The translations under genes were made by a program, and so were the position numbers. From Muricea muricata (lineage: Eukaryota; Cnidaria; Anthozoa; Malacalcyonacea; Plexauridae), in NCBI GenBank assembly GCA_963855995.1, contig OY979717.1, positions 38,958,380-39,022,379 on the forward strand: a DNA stretch of 64,000 nt, read 5' to 3'. Shown here piece by piece: positions 20,116 through 32,789 of this stretch. Within the stretch, counting starts at the first letter, position 1; every line of letters begins with the position of its first letter. The notes beneath the pieces are model-generated. The model did not search any database. It saw nothing but the letters and a program-made list of their open reading frames with translations, and was not told the origin of the DNA.

Positions 20116-22504
20116 AAACTCATGTCAGAGTGTTATATTGAAATTGGGCTGATGGCAGAGTAGAATTGACACGGGCAAGAGTTAATATGTTGGTCATTTC
20201 CACTAATACGATTTGACGAAGGGGCAGAAATGGTTACAAGATGGAAATGGGTATCACAAGGTCAACATAATAAATATTACTGTAAAAATGCATCTTTTTA
20301 TAAGACCTGTGGAAGCCATATCATTTCAAATTGGCACGCATGCAATTGGTAAATTGAGGATAAGCAATTGTGCTGCACTTTGATGTGTTTCCTGTCATGG
20401 TGCTCTGAAGCCTATAATATCCTGGCAAACAATTTGGCCATCTTCAGTTCATGTAATCTCTGATTTATGGGCACTGAATAAAATGCTTGAAAAATAACTG
20501 TTTGACTAAATACATTAAACAGAGGTGAAATAAAGTCAGTTGCTTTCAGAAATTGTATTAATCCATACTCACTGTGCCCTCAGAAACTTGCAAATTTGTC
20601 TTGGGTATTAAGAATAAATCCACCTTCAAATATATTAAGATTATATTAATTCAAAAATTTGACCAAGTAACAATTAGAATTGATCAATTTGCCAGATTTT
20701 TAGCTGTCAAATATTTGTTTTAATTCAATGAAATCTCGCTTCACTTTCAAGAAATAGCTATCACACACCCTCCTACACAATAAGTTTACTTCCAGTCGGC
20801 AATAAAAATTTGCCCAAACAAGAGATTTTAATTATAGGATCTAGAAACTCAACAAGTCTCAAGATAAACAAAAAAACTTTGCATTGTGTACCTCTAGGGG
20901 TTACTGGATCACAGGAAAAGTGGGTGGATGCCTCAAGGCATGTACTCCATTTGTTAAAGTAGAAAATGGACATTTAAGTGATTTAACTATCAAGTTTGAT
21001 GAGGTTAGCATGCGATTGTTTGGTCATAAAGTTCCTGGCATTTTACTTGATACATGAGTTGAGCACTTCAGCTTTGAAGCCGTTGTCTGTTCTGGGTTAA
21101 CAGAGGTATTCTGGATCCAACAGCTACTGCAACCTGTCCACCCACTTTAAGTGGAGCCTGTTAACAATGCTCCCATTGACAAGTGCGATCGTCTGGTATT
21201 TATAGATTATTGGCAGAGTAAAAAAGCTAGTAAAGTTACCCTCCTTGTGTGGGGACATGGTTAATTCTTCCAGTCTGCCTTATGCCAGATAATGTCAAAG
21301 GGCTCACTTCAATAGCATAGGATGGAAAGGGTTTTGCTTCCCATCAATAGTACAAATAACCCCTCCCTTTTATCAATGTCCCCTTTCAAAACTTTCCATA
21401 ACCCTCCTCTTGACAACTTATTTCAGAGAACAAACAACTGATAGGTGGACACTTGCAAATGCTGCAGAATTTGTACGAAATTATTGTTAAATTTAAGTGG
21501 TTATGTGTATTGGTGGTACTACAAGTAGTACTGACAGCTTTTTTTTACCAAGCCCAATAACGTAAAGTTCATTATGTGTTCTTGCAAGAACTCCAATACC
21601 GGTCAATAAAATTACAAATTTATACAGTGACTATTCCCAAACATTCTTATTTATAAAGTTTGATAACATCCATGAAAGTAGAAATAAAAACACATATGAT
21701 CTTGACATAACAGCATTACACAACACACATCAGTCCTGCTAAAATAGCTAGTCTTGTGAAGTACCAATAGCTAGTCTTGTGAATTGATATTTCTTTTAAC
21801 AAAATCCTGGGGATGGAACTGAATTCAGATGAGGTTCTAATAGCTAATATGTTTCAAAAGGTCTGTAGAGTTCTCAAGAGTCAAGCCTGGAAAGAAATAA
21901 CCCCCGCCAGTTCACTTCTAGCCAAACTTTCCAGGTTAAAGTCCTATATAATTGTATTCCATCATCACAATTTCCCTGAAAGTTTATAGTCAAGTTAAAA
22001 AAAATACCATTTCTTTGTTCAGCCAATATGCACTGGACTTCGCCATCACACAAATATAACACCAATTTATTTGATCCAGCTGAGACTAGCCTGAGAGTGA
22101 ATCAGCCCACGATCGCCTGCCACTTGTATGTGACCCAGCGCTAGTGCGTGCTACCCAGCTTGACATCTTAAAGCTACAAAATCATCCCACAGAGAACATC
22201 CAGTCACGGGTACAACCGTACAACAAATTGTTCATGCCTTCGGTAGCATAGAAAAAGATTTCAAAGCCTCTTTGAGAGCAAACTCCTGCAGAAATGCAAT
22301 TCGGGAGTACAAAACCAGCACTAAGAGTAGATTGTGAGTAAAAAATACATAACAGGAGTAAATTCTCTGCAAATATATTCAACTTCTCCTCGAACTGTTC
22401 CGCCATATTTACAGATTTTTTGAACTTGCAAGCGTGCGCTGCAGCACTGTATGGATTTCTATTTGGAGAAACTCTTTGTGCACTGATTGGCTAAAATCAC
22501 TTGC
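20116..22504. other. Body of array unit 1, no intact gene
   Basis: This block recurs in units 2 and 3. Minus-strand short frames such as MAEQFEEKLNIFAENL (22182-22406) and MVLYLCDGEVQCILAEQ (21874-22065) are conserved between units simply because the units are copies. They could be exon or intron remnants of the Helitron gene, but I cannot assign them. A 225-bp deletion relative to unit 3 lies near 20867. Confidence 0.5.
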
Positions 22505-24830
22505 TCAGATCAGCTGGTGTACAAGGTACGACAACTGTGGATTTGTAGTTGGAATATCAGCATGGATTCGGTCATGCTGAGCCTTAGGCAAGTGTTTTAA
22601 CCATACTAACAAGTGCAATTGCACAGTACCTTTGTGTTGGAACTCAAAACGATAAAACTAGGTCTTAACAATTTTCATTTTAGCGATCTGGTTTCAAGAA
22701 AATATATAATTGGACCATTTCGGATTTGAACTACCACAAAGATAACCCCTCACAATCTGCTCGAGTGTGTGCACAATGTGCTCAGTGTTAAAGCCTGCCA
22801 GCTCTGTTGGGCCTCATCCTGTTAACTTCTTAATGTTTTGGAGCCATGGTGGAAAAGGAAATGTCCGCTCATAAGGGCTAATGGTGATAAATACATCAGG
22901 CAAACCGAATTGGGAAACAGCATGCATTAGATAACAATGTTGCCACTCCCAATAGGTAGGAGAGAATAGTTTTGTGTCAAGGCAGGGGCGGATCCAGGAA
23001 AATATTTGATCGTATCAAAAGTGCAGTGGAGTTATGTAACGTTCGTGATCCGAGCGCCGAACGCGCGAGCCCTCCAGGGGGTCCGAAAAAATTTTGAAAT
23101 ATAGTACCTCTGAAACACCATTTGCTGCGATTTTGGCATACAATATTATATACATGTTTGTATTCTAAGATGGCAATTTATTGCCTTCTTGAAATCATTG
23201 CTATATTTATGTATGCATTTAAATAATTGCCCCTGTTTCGCTACACATTATATAAAATGAAGCCTGCATTATACCAGCAAGTAGGATTTTCGAATGCTGT
23301 TCTATATTGTCAGGCTAGCAAATTCGCAATGCGTGGTAATTCGTATTCGTCGGCAAGTTAATCACTGGTAATATTATTATTCATAAGTATAGCCTAGCGG
23401 TTTGCTCTCGGTCGAATATGATCACTAAGGCAACATGCAAATTTGAATATTATATTACCATATAAAAGTCTAATTTTAACATATTCGTGCACATTGACAA
23501 AACCAATGCTGTTAAGAATGAAATATATAAATTTACATTACCTACAAGTATATACTGATTCCCACATCTTTCCAAGTGAAGCTTGGGAAATTGCATTCGC
23601 AAAAATTTGCAAACGCGTACCGTATTCTCAACGTTTTTTCAAGATGCTTCCCACATGTTTCACGTTTGACAATATCCACACAATGAAGTTTCAGCAACTT
23701 TACATCGGTCGAAATATCTTCTTAAGCGTCAACGCGCTCAAATATTCCAATCGATCAAGCACACCTTTCATCATCGTTTTGCCGAAAATCAGACGAAAAT
23801 TGTCAACTGACCTATTTGTTATACAGTTATACCAATTCGCAGTGTATACAAAAACGGGAAGACAATCAAGGCTGCCATGTAATGTTTTGTGCACGGGTTC
23901 AGGCTTTCAGGTTAGCTGTGCTTACATATTACACAACAAAATTTTCGCCACAGTATCAGCGTATCGAAAATTGCGAGCTCTGATTGGTTTGATACTCTCA
24001 TGAGGGTATCATCTATCCCAACCGTATCAAAAATGATCGGAATGTTACCATATAAGGAAGAATTGCGCAAGAAAATGGTTACTGACCGTATCAAAGACCG
24101 TATCACGTTTGCGGGCACATATTTTCCGAAAGCAATCGGCAAACGATCGGTGAAACATCACCATCTGATACACCGACAAAATAAAAACTAAACACGGGTG
24201 TAAAATTACATATTATTATTGATAAATTTCGGTTGTCGGGGCAAAATTTGATATTTTACTACAGCGCATTTGATATCAATCAAAAATTGATTAGTTGATG
24301 TGAGATTGAAAGAAAATACTTAGTATAGTAGCGGCCGATGTCAAATAATAAAAAGAAACTATTAATTTATTCAAGTACACGATTGGCAAAATTTGACCGT
24401 ATCACTTGATACGGTTGATACAGTCTGGATCCGCCCCTGCAAGGGCTCTCGCAAGAGGGCACTGGGTAAATCTGCCCAAATTGATTGTGCCGCTAATAAC
24501 TTTGTACATTGTTCTCTCATAATGACATTGCAACAAATCAAAATGCAAGCCATAGTCAATTATTTCACTTAACAATTTGGTATGAAAGGATATTTTGCCA
24601 CTAAGCCTGGACTCCCTACCACTCAAAACAATTTCGCACCATGTTGTATGGGGATACAAACTTGGACGCAAGCAGCACTCTATACCGACTGTTTTGGTCA
24701 TGTCAAAAATATTTAGGTTACACTGCAAGTGTATTAGCTCTTCACGTAAAAAACAATAAACGTTTTGTAACTTGATTGTTTTGAGTTAATCAAATAATTG
24801 CATGCCTCCATACACCTATGCTGGTAATTT
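22505..24830 (-). pseudogene. Helitron Rep N-terminal fragment, array unit 1, split by a hAT-like insertion
   Basis: The coding parts are about 24830-24445 and 22977-22505, separated by the element at 22983-24439. The text matches the Rep domain of units 2 and 3, including IFDMTKTVGIECCL, SGKISFHTKL and, beyond the insertion, FEFQHKGTVQLHLLVWLKHL. An in-frame TGA sits near 22700 where units 2 and 3 have TAA. The HUH position reads Gln-Leu-His. The helical N-terminal domain and HUH nuclease would nick and join DNA in rolling-circle transposition. This copy is dead. Confidence 0.7.
22983..24439. mobile_element. 1457-bp hAT-like element with 5-bp target duplication
   Basis: The terminal inverted repeat is CAGGGGCGGATCCAG, mirrored at the right end. 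It is flanked by CAAGG at 22978-22982 and 24440-24444. Units 2 and 3 show the uninterrupted target at the same place, proving the insertion. The termini look hAT-like. The 5-bp rather than 8-bp duplication would suit the hAT5-type group known from invertebrates. Many CGTATCA/TGATACG words lie near both ends. A 186-residue plus-strand frame (23443-24003) has no recognisable domain, so I treat the element as non-autonomous. Confidence 0.8.
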
Positions 24831-24984
24831 TTATTTTGTTTAACACTGGAACTTTAGATGTTTCTAGGTTGATCATGCCAGACTTGACACGATATCTATG
24901 TTCCTCCTGCCAGTATTGTCCTCAATCAATATGAAAAGGGCGTAATTATTGTAAAGGATCGAACAATATGGCGGCGTGGCGAAA

Positions 24985-26013
24985 GGTTCACAATTGCTGA
25001 CTTACGCATAAATCTCAAAAATAAAATATTAAAAACTTTGAATTCTACGATTTCTTGGATCTTCATACGTGTAAGAATCATAAGGTTCAGTGGATATACT
25101 CCTCGTATTTTGTACTCATCATAATTGGTTATCTGAGTTTTTTTTATTTCATTCTACTATCTCATGTACCAAACTTACAAATAGTGTCTATCATAAAACT
25201 ACACCAACAGTTTACTCAAATAACTTGTTTCTACTTTGGTTGTGTTGGTTTAGAAGTTTAATCAGATTAATTAAGCATGCTGGTGATTTTTGGTGAACGT
25301 TTGTCTCATCTGGAGGAAGAGGAGTTTGTATTACTATTATTATATAAAGACCATTGGGATTTTTAAATATTTTGCGGCGTCTCGTCTCAAGTCACCATGG
25401 CAACTACTTTATTTGTTTTCGCTTAATCTAACTTTGATATTCTTTGAATTTGGATTGAACTTCATGATTTATATAACAACTAGCTCCAACTGACTACTAA
25501 ATCTGGACAAATTTTGTAGTGCATTGCTAACCAACTTGTGTCTTGTGGAATAAATCATCTTTCTCACATCCAGTGAACTGTGACCTTTGTCACTTGAAAC
25601 TCTGTTTTCATTTTTGCAATTTCAAGTTTTGGTTTTTCCCAGATAATCAAATCATGACTCGTGTCTCAGTTTTCCTTGTATTGGTTTTAATTCAATCTCT
25701 TTTGCTGGAGTCTCTGAAAATCAACGCAGGAATATCTACCTCTTCCTCGTCCATAATGATTGCGCTAAATTTACATGTGAAGCTTTTTCCGAGTAGGAAC
25801 ACTCGGGGTTTCTCACGTACTTCTCCAGCTACTCATTGTCCACTCTCGCACAAAATAACACAAAGTCTATACATTGCTAGAGTTTCTTTAGCAGCCTATT
25901 ACTTGGTCCTTTTATCTGGCGACGTCAACCCAAACCCTGGCCCTATATCTGATTCCCACAACATTGGACTTCCGAGAGCTCTAGGTCTCAAGTTGGCTCA
26001 CTTAAATGCTTAG
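24985..26013 (+). pseudogene. LINE 5' region with hydrophobic leader and 2A-like motif, array unit 2
   Basis: About 650 bp of LINE leader precede an ATG at 25654. The frame opens MTRVSVFLVLVLIQSLLLES, a strongly hydrophobic signal-peptide-like start, and runs to SGDVNPNPGP at 25915-25944. It ends shortly after GLKLAHLN at the array junction. In an intact LINE the endonuclease would follow. A short frame upstream (25055-25261) is hydrophobic and not recognised. Confidence 0.72.
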
Positions 26014-26224
26014 AAACTCATGTCAGAGTGTTATATTGAATTTGGGCTGATGGCAAAAAGAGTAGAATTGACACGGGCAAGAGTTAATATGTTGGTCATT
26101 TCCACTAATACGATTTGACGAAGGGGCAGAAATGGTTACAAGATGGAAATGGGTATCACAAGGTCAACATAATAAATATTACTGTCAAAATGCATCTTTT
26201 TATAAGACCTGTGGAAGCCATATC

Positions 26225-26645
26225 TATTGGGAACAAACCCAACCGAATGTCTTACAGTCGATTAATTTCACCAAAGATTACACACTTTACTCTTTACTCT
26301 CATAATTTCTCTACATAAAGTCGTTACTTTGCTTGAATATCAATATTGTCATTATATCATTGTATCATCCGTTCGAATATATCAAATAATAAAGGTTTGC
26401 TAAATAAACCACAAATAAAGTCGATTAGGTTAACGTTTATACAAATCAAATAAAGAAAGATACTTAACTTACATCTATATGGCGATTTCGTAGCTTAAAT
26501 ATCACATTTCGTATCGTTTTATCGCTTTAGTACTGTCCCTTTACCGTGAATATCAACGTGTTATTGTTTTTTCATAAATTATGCTAATGTGCCAAAATGG
26601 CGCGAAAATCTATAAATATTATAATATATAAGTTCGTTTGTAACA
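26225..26645 (-). repeat. BEL/Pao 3' LTR
   Basis: Downstream LTR in element sense. It is 421 bp, AT-rich, and its outer dinucleotide on the plus strand is TA rather than the canonical TG seen in the partner LTR. The inner edge meets the polypurine-like tract. Confidence 0.93.
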
Positions 26646-26693
26646 TCCCGGCCCCCAATGAGCGCACAGCACACGTCAGCTCATTCACCGTCT

Positions 26694-27911
26694 CTAAATT
26701 ACAGCCTCCAGTAAGCACAACTTCTGAATGGGACGTTTCAAAACATTGTTCTTCGTTTTCACTTCAGCAACCCTTACGAGACCATCTCTTCCAGGAAACA
26801 CCTTCGTTACTCTTCCAAGGAGCCACTGTCCTCTTGGGATATTCTCATCCGCTAAAATAACAAGATCATCAACCGCTAAGTTACGCTGATTTGTAAGCCA
26901 TTTTTGTCTTTGTTGTAAGGTCGGAAGATACTCCCGTAGCCAGCGCTTCCAAAAATGATCACCCAAAATCTGTGATTGTCTCCAACTCTTCCTGCTATAC
27001 AAATTGGCGTCATCAAACTCTCCAGGAGGTAGAGACATCGCTGGTGTTTGAAGTAACAGATGATTCGGAGTTAACGGCTCCATATCACCGGGATCGTCCG
27101 AATTTGGGCACAGAGGTCTCGAATTGGCAATTCCTTGAGATTCCGCTAACACCGTCCTTAATACCTCTTCCTTTACTAAACCTCGTCCTAAAATAGCTTT
27201 CAACGATCGCTTGACGCCACGAATTAGTCTCTCCCACACTCCTGACATATGCGACGCGTACGGAGGGTGGAATATCCAGTCAACACCTGATTGTCTTAAA
27301 TGTCCTTCGAATGCTTCACGCAACTCACGCTCTGCTCCCACAAAGTTCGATCCATTATCTGAGCGTAGTTGCTTAATGTTTAAGAATCTTCGTAATACCA
27401 TAATGAAATCGTCCGTTTCCAGCGACTGAGCTAGTTCCAGATGAATTGCTCTTGATGCCATGCACACAAATATGCATCCATAACACTTGGCAGAACCCCG
27501 TCCATGTTTTATCAGGAGTGGGCCGAAAAAGTCAATACCCGTGTTTGTGAAAGGAGGCTCAAAGGGGGTCAGACGCACCTTTGGTAACTCCGCCATTTCT
27601 TGCGTCATCCGTACAGCATATCGTTTTCTACAGGGTATGCATTTGCCGATTACTCGTTTAATCGTTGCTCGTCCCTTTATAATCCAAAACTCTTCTCGGA
27701 GTCGAGATAACAACTGTTCCTGTCCGCAATGTCCAAGTTGTTGATGAAAGAAACGAATTATCAAAGTTGTAACATGGTGATTTTGCGGCAAAATCATCTG
27801 ATGTTTACTGTCAAACGTACTCGGCGATTCTGATATTCGACCAGACACCCGCAAAAGTCCATGCTCGCAAAGCATCGGCTTAAGCTTCACAATCGAACTC
27901 GATTTCTTCAC
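26694..27911 (-). pseudogene. BEL/Pao integrase
   Basis: This 405-residue frame carries an HHCC zinc finger (H56, H61, C91, C94), then a DDE core with D127 in NTGIDFFGP, D185 in LRSDNGSNF and E227 in GVWERLIRGVK. A C-terminal domain with the DLVILADENIPRGQWLLGRV motif, typical of BEL/Pao, follows. Integrase inserts the element DNA with a 5-bp staggered cut, matching the ATATC duplication. The frame itself is open to the end, but a frameshift of one base at about 27908-27930 cuts it off from the RNase H part. Otherwise it looks intact. Confidence 0.9.
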
Positions 27912-29068
27912 ACATTGTCCAGAAGTTTTCTCCTGAGATCTTGTAACTCCTTCGAAAACGACTGCTGTTGAACAAGTGACACAATCGTTCTTTTAGCTAG
28001 CTCTAGATCTTCCATAGCCAACCTGTTGCATTTTAAATGTTTCCTGTTTTGGATCCAAGTCTTGAACTTGAGCAGCCAAGCCACCGATGTCAATAGCCTT
28101 GACCAGTCTGAGAATCTCTCTAGAAGCTTGTACAACAGAGGACCCACGGTAGTCTCAAGACCAGTCGCGCAGGTCGTTTTCTCCTTCTTAATTTCTAACT
28201 CGCTATCTGGTATTTCTTCTTCTTGTTGATCAGGCCACAAATTTTTTGGACCCCAAAGGAACTCCGGACCTCGTAGCCATCGTTCTTGCTCTATGAATTT
28301 CTGCGGGTCCAAACCACGAGAACAATCATCAGCCGGATTTAAGTCTCCTGGGCAGTGCCGCCATTGTGTCGGATCAGATGATTCTCTAATTTCATTTACT
28401 CGATTATCCACGTACGTCTGAAACCGTTTTGTCGTGTTGCGAATATAAGATAACACAATCATACTGTCCGTCCAATAGAAGGTTTCGTTCACTGGTATAT
28501 CAAGTTCTCTTTGGATCATTCTATTCGTTCGCACATCTAACAACGCACTTTGCAACTCCAGTCTTGGGATTGTAGGTGCACGGATAGGAGCATTTCTCGA
28601 TTTCCCCATTACAAAGGAGCAGCTAGTGGTTCCGTCGTTGTATATAATGCGTAAATATGACACGGTACCGAATCCGATCTCGGATGCGTCACAAAAGTGA
28701 TGTAATTCCACAATGCTGTCATGATTAGGGTGCTGATAGAAACAACGAGGAATGTTTACTTGTGTCATCAAGAGGAGCAAGAACTTCCAATGCGTCCACG
28801 ATTCTAGTAAATCACTCTCCAGAGGGACGTCCCATTTTAGTTTTCTTCGCCAGCAAGCTTGAAGTATTTTCTTAGCATTTAGCACAACAGGTGCGGCAAA
28901 TCCTATCGGGTCGGAGAAGGAAGAAATACAGGAAAGAACGCCTCTCATAGTATTCGGTTTGTCACACGGCTTTATCTTGAAACAAAACATGTCCTCTTCC
29001 ACGTTCCAATGAACGCCTAAGGTGCGTTCAATAGGCAATTGATCCAGATCTAGATCAAGATTGGGCAA
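27908..29068 (-). pseudogene. BEL/Pao RT end and RNase H region
   Basis: This 386-residue frame begins after a TGA at 29072-29074 that lies in frame with the upstream RT. It contains the BEL/Pao-typical block around DPIGFAAPVVLNAKKILQ and LLESWTHWKFLL, then an RNase H-like domain with HHFCDASEIGFGTV, IPRLELQSALL, YWTDSMIVLSYI and a NPADDCSRG end. It processes the RNA-DNA hybrid during replication. It ends at a frameshift into the integrase frame. Confidence 0.88.
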
Positions 29069-29071
29069 AGC

Positions 29072-29764
29072 TCATTTCTCGACAGGTATCTCTTGGAGAA
29101 CTGTTCGACTGTTCGACATGAATTTTGTCAACTTGAAGCCTCCTTCTGAGAGTAAGGACATGGAACCCTTCGCTACTTGAATGGCAATTTCTTCATTTTT
29201 CAAAGCCCGTAACATATCATCGACATAAAAATGCCTACGAACTGTGTCAACGACGAGGGCATTATAATTGCTCTTATTATCTTCAGCGGTTTTTTGAAGA
29301 CAGTGGTTTGCACAACAGGGCGAGTCGGTCGCTCCGAAAACGTGTACAGTCATGACATATTCGTCTGGTGGTTCGTCGAGGCTTCCACTCCACCAAAGAA
29401 ATCTCAACGCGTCTTGGTCATCGGGAGCTACCTTCACTTGATTGAACATACCTTCAATGTCGGCTACGAGCGCTATATTATCTTGTCGAAACCTTGTCAG
29501 AATACCAACGAGACTGTTCGTGTAATCAGGGCCTTGCAATAAATTCTGGTTTAAAGATGTATCTCGGAATTTCGCTGCCGCGTCAAACACAATTCTGACC
29601 TTTTCAGGCTTGTTCTTGTTGATAACGTGATGATGAGGAAGGTAATTGGTTTTATCTGTTATTCTGTTTGCTTCGTCCTTGGTGAGTTTTTTTGCGATTC
29701 CCGCTCGTATATACTCCTCCATAGCCTTTCGATATTTCGATTCAAGCTCTGGACTATTAATCAA
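29072..29764 (-). pseudogene. BEL/Pao reverse transcriptase core
   Basis: This open block is 230 residues and the true frame extends upstream to a TGA at 29804-29806. RT landmarks are HHHVINKNKPEKVRIVFDAA, ALVADIEGMFNQ with the first catalytic Asp (D102), and FYVDDMLRAL with the Asp pair (182-183). The block is in the same frame as its neighbours on both sides. Only single TGA codons separate it, so the polyprotein was one frame before decay. Confidence 0.9.
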
Positions 29765-29803
29765 TTTCCTTTTTAAAGACCTCAGGCGTTTCTCCGCGAC
29801 AAT

Positions 29804-32338
29804 TCAGTCGTTAGGCAATTGAGGGGAATCGCTCTTCCACAACAACTCTGTTTCGTAGTGTCCATCTACGAGTTTTGTACTTCTCTGAAGGATGTTCTCG
29901 GCTCGGCGATCTTCGACCGAAAAATGCTTCATACACTCTGTTTCCTTTAATCCAGATGTTTCGATTTCCCAGAATCTCTCTACTTGTCGATTAAGGATTT
30001 GGTTGTTGGTGTCAAGAAAGTTAATAGATAGCTCCTTCTTGGACGTGCCATTCATCCTCACACTGCCAGCAACAGTCCATCCCAAAGCAGTTCTGGTTGC
30101 ATACAGCTGACACTCATCGTCATCAGATACCCTCACCTCTCGTACGATATGCGCTCTTCTAACATCTTCCCCTATGATTATTGAGACTTGTTTAAATTCT
30201 ACTTCAGGCATAGTTATATCAGCTAGATGCTCGTATCGTTGACAATCGATCTCATTTGGAAGAACCCTTTCATTCATATCAAGTTCCTTGACTAATACTT
30301 CGCTCACTTCAAGTATTGGGTCACTATCTCTGGCTTCGGCAGCTTGCAGAAATAAGCTAACCAATTCAAATTCGCAATCTTGTGTTCCAAGCACTGTCGT
30401 GACTGCGACAGACTGCTTAGTTCCTTTCACGTTTAGTTTCTCAGCTAATTTCACATCAACAACAGTTCCACGGCTTGCGTTGTCAAGCAGACCATATGTC
30501 GTAACAGAGTCTCCATTCTTCGTTAGTACCTTGACTGGCACAACATGTAAAAGTATATGATTTCCCCTTTCTTCGGTCATGGTCGCATAAGATGACAACC
30601 TCGTTTTTTGACTAATCTCGCCTTCAGGTGTTGGTGTATCGTGTCTGGGCGTTTCTGGTGGCTTTCTTGGTTCCTTCCGTGTCTCACCCTTGTCGATGGT
30701 CTTGGGAAAATTGTGATCGTCGAGCTTGGACTGACATTTAAGGTCGTCATTAGGTGGGGAGATTCTTCGATGAAGGAGTCGATGATGCTTGTAGATGGAT
30801 TTACATCTGCATATGGTGGTTGATTTGCACTGAGCATTCATGTGGCCCGAAGCTAAGCATAAGTGGCAAAGCCTCGAGACCTTGACGATTTCCCATCGCT
30901 CTTCGGGTGTTTTCTTGGCAAACAAATCGCAATTTATTAGAAGATGTTTGCCTTTGCAGCAAGGACAAGGATTTGAAGCTTCGAGATTTGTCGCTAATGT
31001 GGAGATGTTATTTGACGGAGGCGATTTGGTCTTTGAGGACATGCTAGGATCATTACATTTGGAGCTCTTGTTATCGAGTGGTTTTCTTTTCGCGGTCAGA
31101 ATGTGACCATACTGAGGATCGTTCATAATTTTCAACTGGTTTTCGATAAGATTCATAACATACTCTAGCGTTGGATTCAATTTGGTTTCATCTCGAATTT
31201 TAGGGACCTTTTTTACCCATTCAATCTGCATGTGCATTGGTAAGCGATCCACGACTTGTTCTACATTTGATGACGCATTAATTTCGTGTTCGTACCTTTT
31301 GTTGTCCTTTAAAACTTCTAAACAGGCGCGTAGATTATTTCTCAGCTTCGCAAGAGCGCCACTATCCCCCTTTTCAATGCGCGGACCAACAGTAACCCGT
31401 TTCAGAGATGCCTTGACACTCGACGGATGACCATATTGAGACTCTAGTATATTCATCGCCTCTGTATAACCATCTGATTTCAATTCACAATGCAGGATAG
31501 CGTCTTTAGCATCGCCCTGCACAAAACTAAGAAGACGAGTTATCTTTTCTCTTTCGTCAAACTCTCTTTCGACCAGCCAGGACTCCACTCGCTTCTTAAA
31601 TACAGGAAATTGGGCAGGGTCACCTTTAAATCTTATGGGTTGTGGGTTTGGAATCCCTTGTCTCTGTAGCATAGCCTTCATAACTGTTGTCACTTCAACC
31701 CCCTGTTTCACTACTCCTACTAATTGCTGGTTCATTTCCATTATTGACTGGGTAAAGTCTTGTTTACTGTTTTCAGTAGGGATACATGCTGGGGATGGTG
31801 CCTTTTCCTGCTCACAACTCTTTGGCAGAGCTTCAACTGGGTTGACCTGATCAGGCCATGGTGGCAAGTTGGTTGAATTATGTGGGATTAGAGAAGGACT
31901 TGCTTCACAAGTATTTTCATGCTTTGTTTTGGCCCCTTCTATTTCTATCTTTATATTGGCCTTGTTCTCAGTCGGAATCTTTAACCAACTACGCTTACAA
32001 GAGCGATCACTAAATCTGTCACCAGCCTGATCAGCAGCCAGGAGGTGGGCTTCTAGTCGTGAATATTTGGCTTGATCTCGCAAATCCTGTAACTCCTGCT
32101 CTATCTGATCTTGCATTTGTTTCTGTTTTGTTTTAGCCCTCCTCTCTGCCTGTTCTAGCTTTAATTTTGCTAATTCGGCTGAGCGGGCTGCCGCCCTAGC
32201 TTTAGATGATACTGAGGACCCTACCGAGCGTGTACCATTTGAGGATCTTGACATGGAAATACTACTATGCGCTGACAACGAGATCCTTTCGTCATCATTC
32301 AAATGATGGTCATCAACCGGTATTGAGCCTCTTTGCAA
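29804..32338 (-). pseudogene. BEL/Pao Gag-protease
   Basis: This 844-residue frame starts with a Ser-rich region and a coiled coil rich in Lys, Glu and Gln (about 48-105). A Gag capsid-like domain (about 235-410) and two zinc knuckles follow (CPCCKGKHLLINC at 458-470; CHLCLASGHMNAQC at 491-504). An aspartic protease is next, with LLDNASRGT at about 617-625 where the active-site triplet usually reads D-S/T/N-x. The frame ends in TGA, after which RT continues in the same phase. Gag packages the RNA; the protease would mature the particle. The N-terminal start of Gag lies at 32497-32778, separated by a stop and a frameshift. Confidence 0.88.
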
Positions 32339-32496
32339 GCTGCGAATGCTTTTGTCCAGCTGATCAATAGCTAGTTGATTGCAGTCGTTTAAGTTTCATT
32401 CGAGGGTGCGCCGTTGAATGCTAAGGCGCTCAAGCTCACTGGAATCGTTAATTAATTGGGAATACTCTTCGTACGCTTGCAAATACTTGACCCAGT

Positions 32497-32778
32497 TCAA
32501 ATGCGCGCACCTTCCAAAATTTGTTGTATTTCAGTAGGTTCAATACTGTTATAGTCATGACATTTTAAAGACTCGGTGGATGCTTCAATAATTTGTGAAA
32601 GCTTTAATAAATCATGCTTCAATTGCCTAGAGCGTATTTCATTAAAGTACTCTGCGTACTCACGTGATACCTTTGGGGTGCGAGATGACCGCCATAAGCC
32701 CACATCACTTCCGGGTCGTTTACTTTCACTTTGTCGATCGCGATAATTGTCAAACTCTTTCGCTTCGATTATATCCAT
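32497..32778 (-). pseudogene. BEL/Pao Gag N-terminus
   Basis: An ATG ending at 32778, 11 bases inside the 5' LTR, opens 93 residues starting MDIIEAKEFDNYRDRQSESK. The frame then shifts near 32500. A further TGA lies near 32394-32400 before the long Gag frame. The position directly after the 5' LTR supports it as the genuine start of the polyprotein. Confidence 0.75.
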
Positions 32779-32789
32779 AGATCAAACTA

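Noticed and set aside
22182..22406. Conserved short minus-strand frame MAEQFEEKLNIF repeated three times (also 40882-41130, 45608-45832)
   Set aside because: Apparent conservation is explained by the tandem array itself. Substitutions between copies show no clear coding bias by eye and no domain is recognised.
23443..24003. 186-residue plus-strand open frame inside the hAT-like element
   Set aside because: Composition is Tyr/Phe/Ile-rich, no domain or catalytic motif is recognisable, and the opposite strand is equally open. Treated as chance within a non-autonomous element.
25055..25296. Hydrophobic short frames upstream of the LINE leader in each unit
   Set aside because: Overlapping in two frames, AT-rich, with changing ends between units. 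Probably LINE 5' leader sequence rather than an ORF1 protein.
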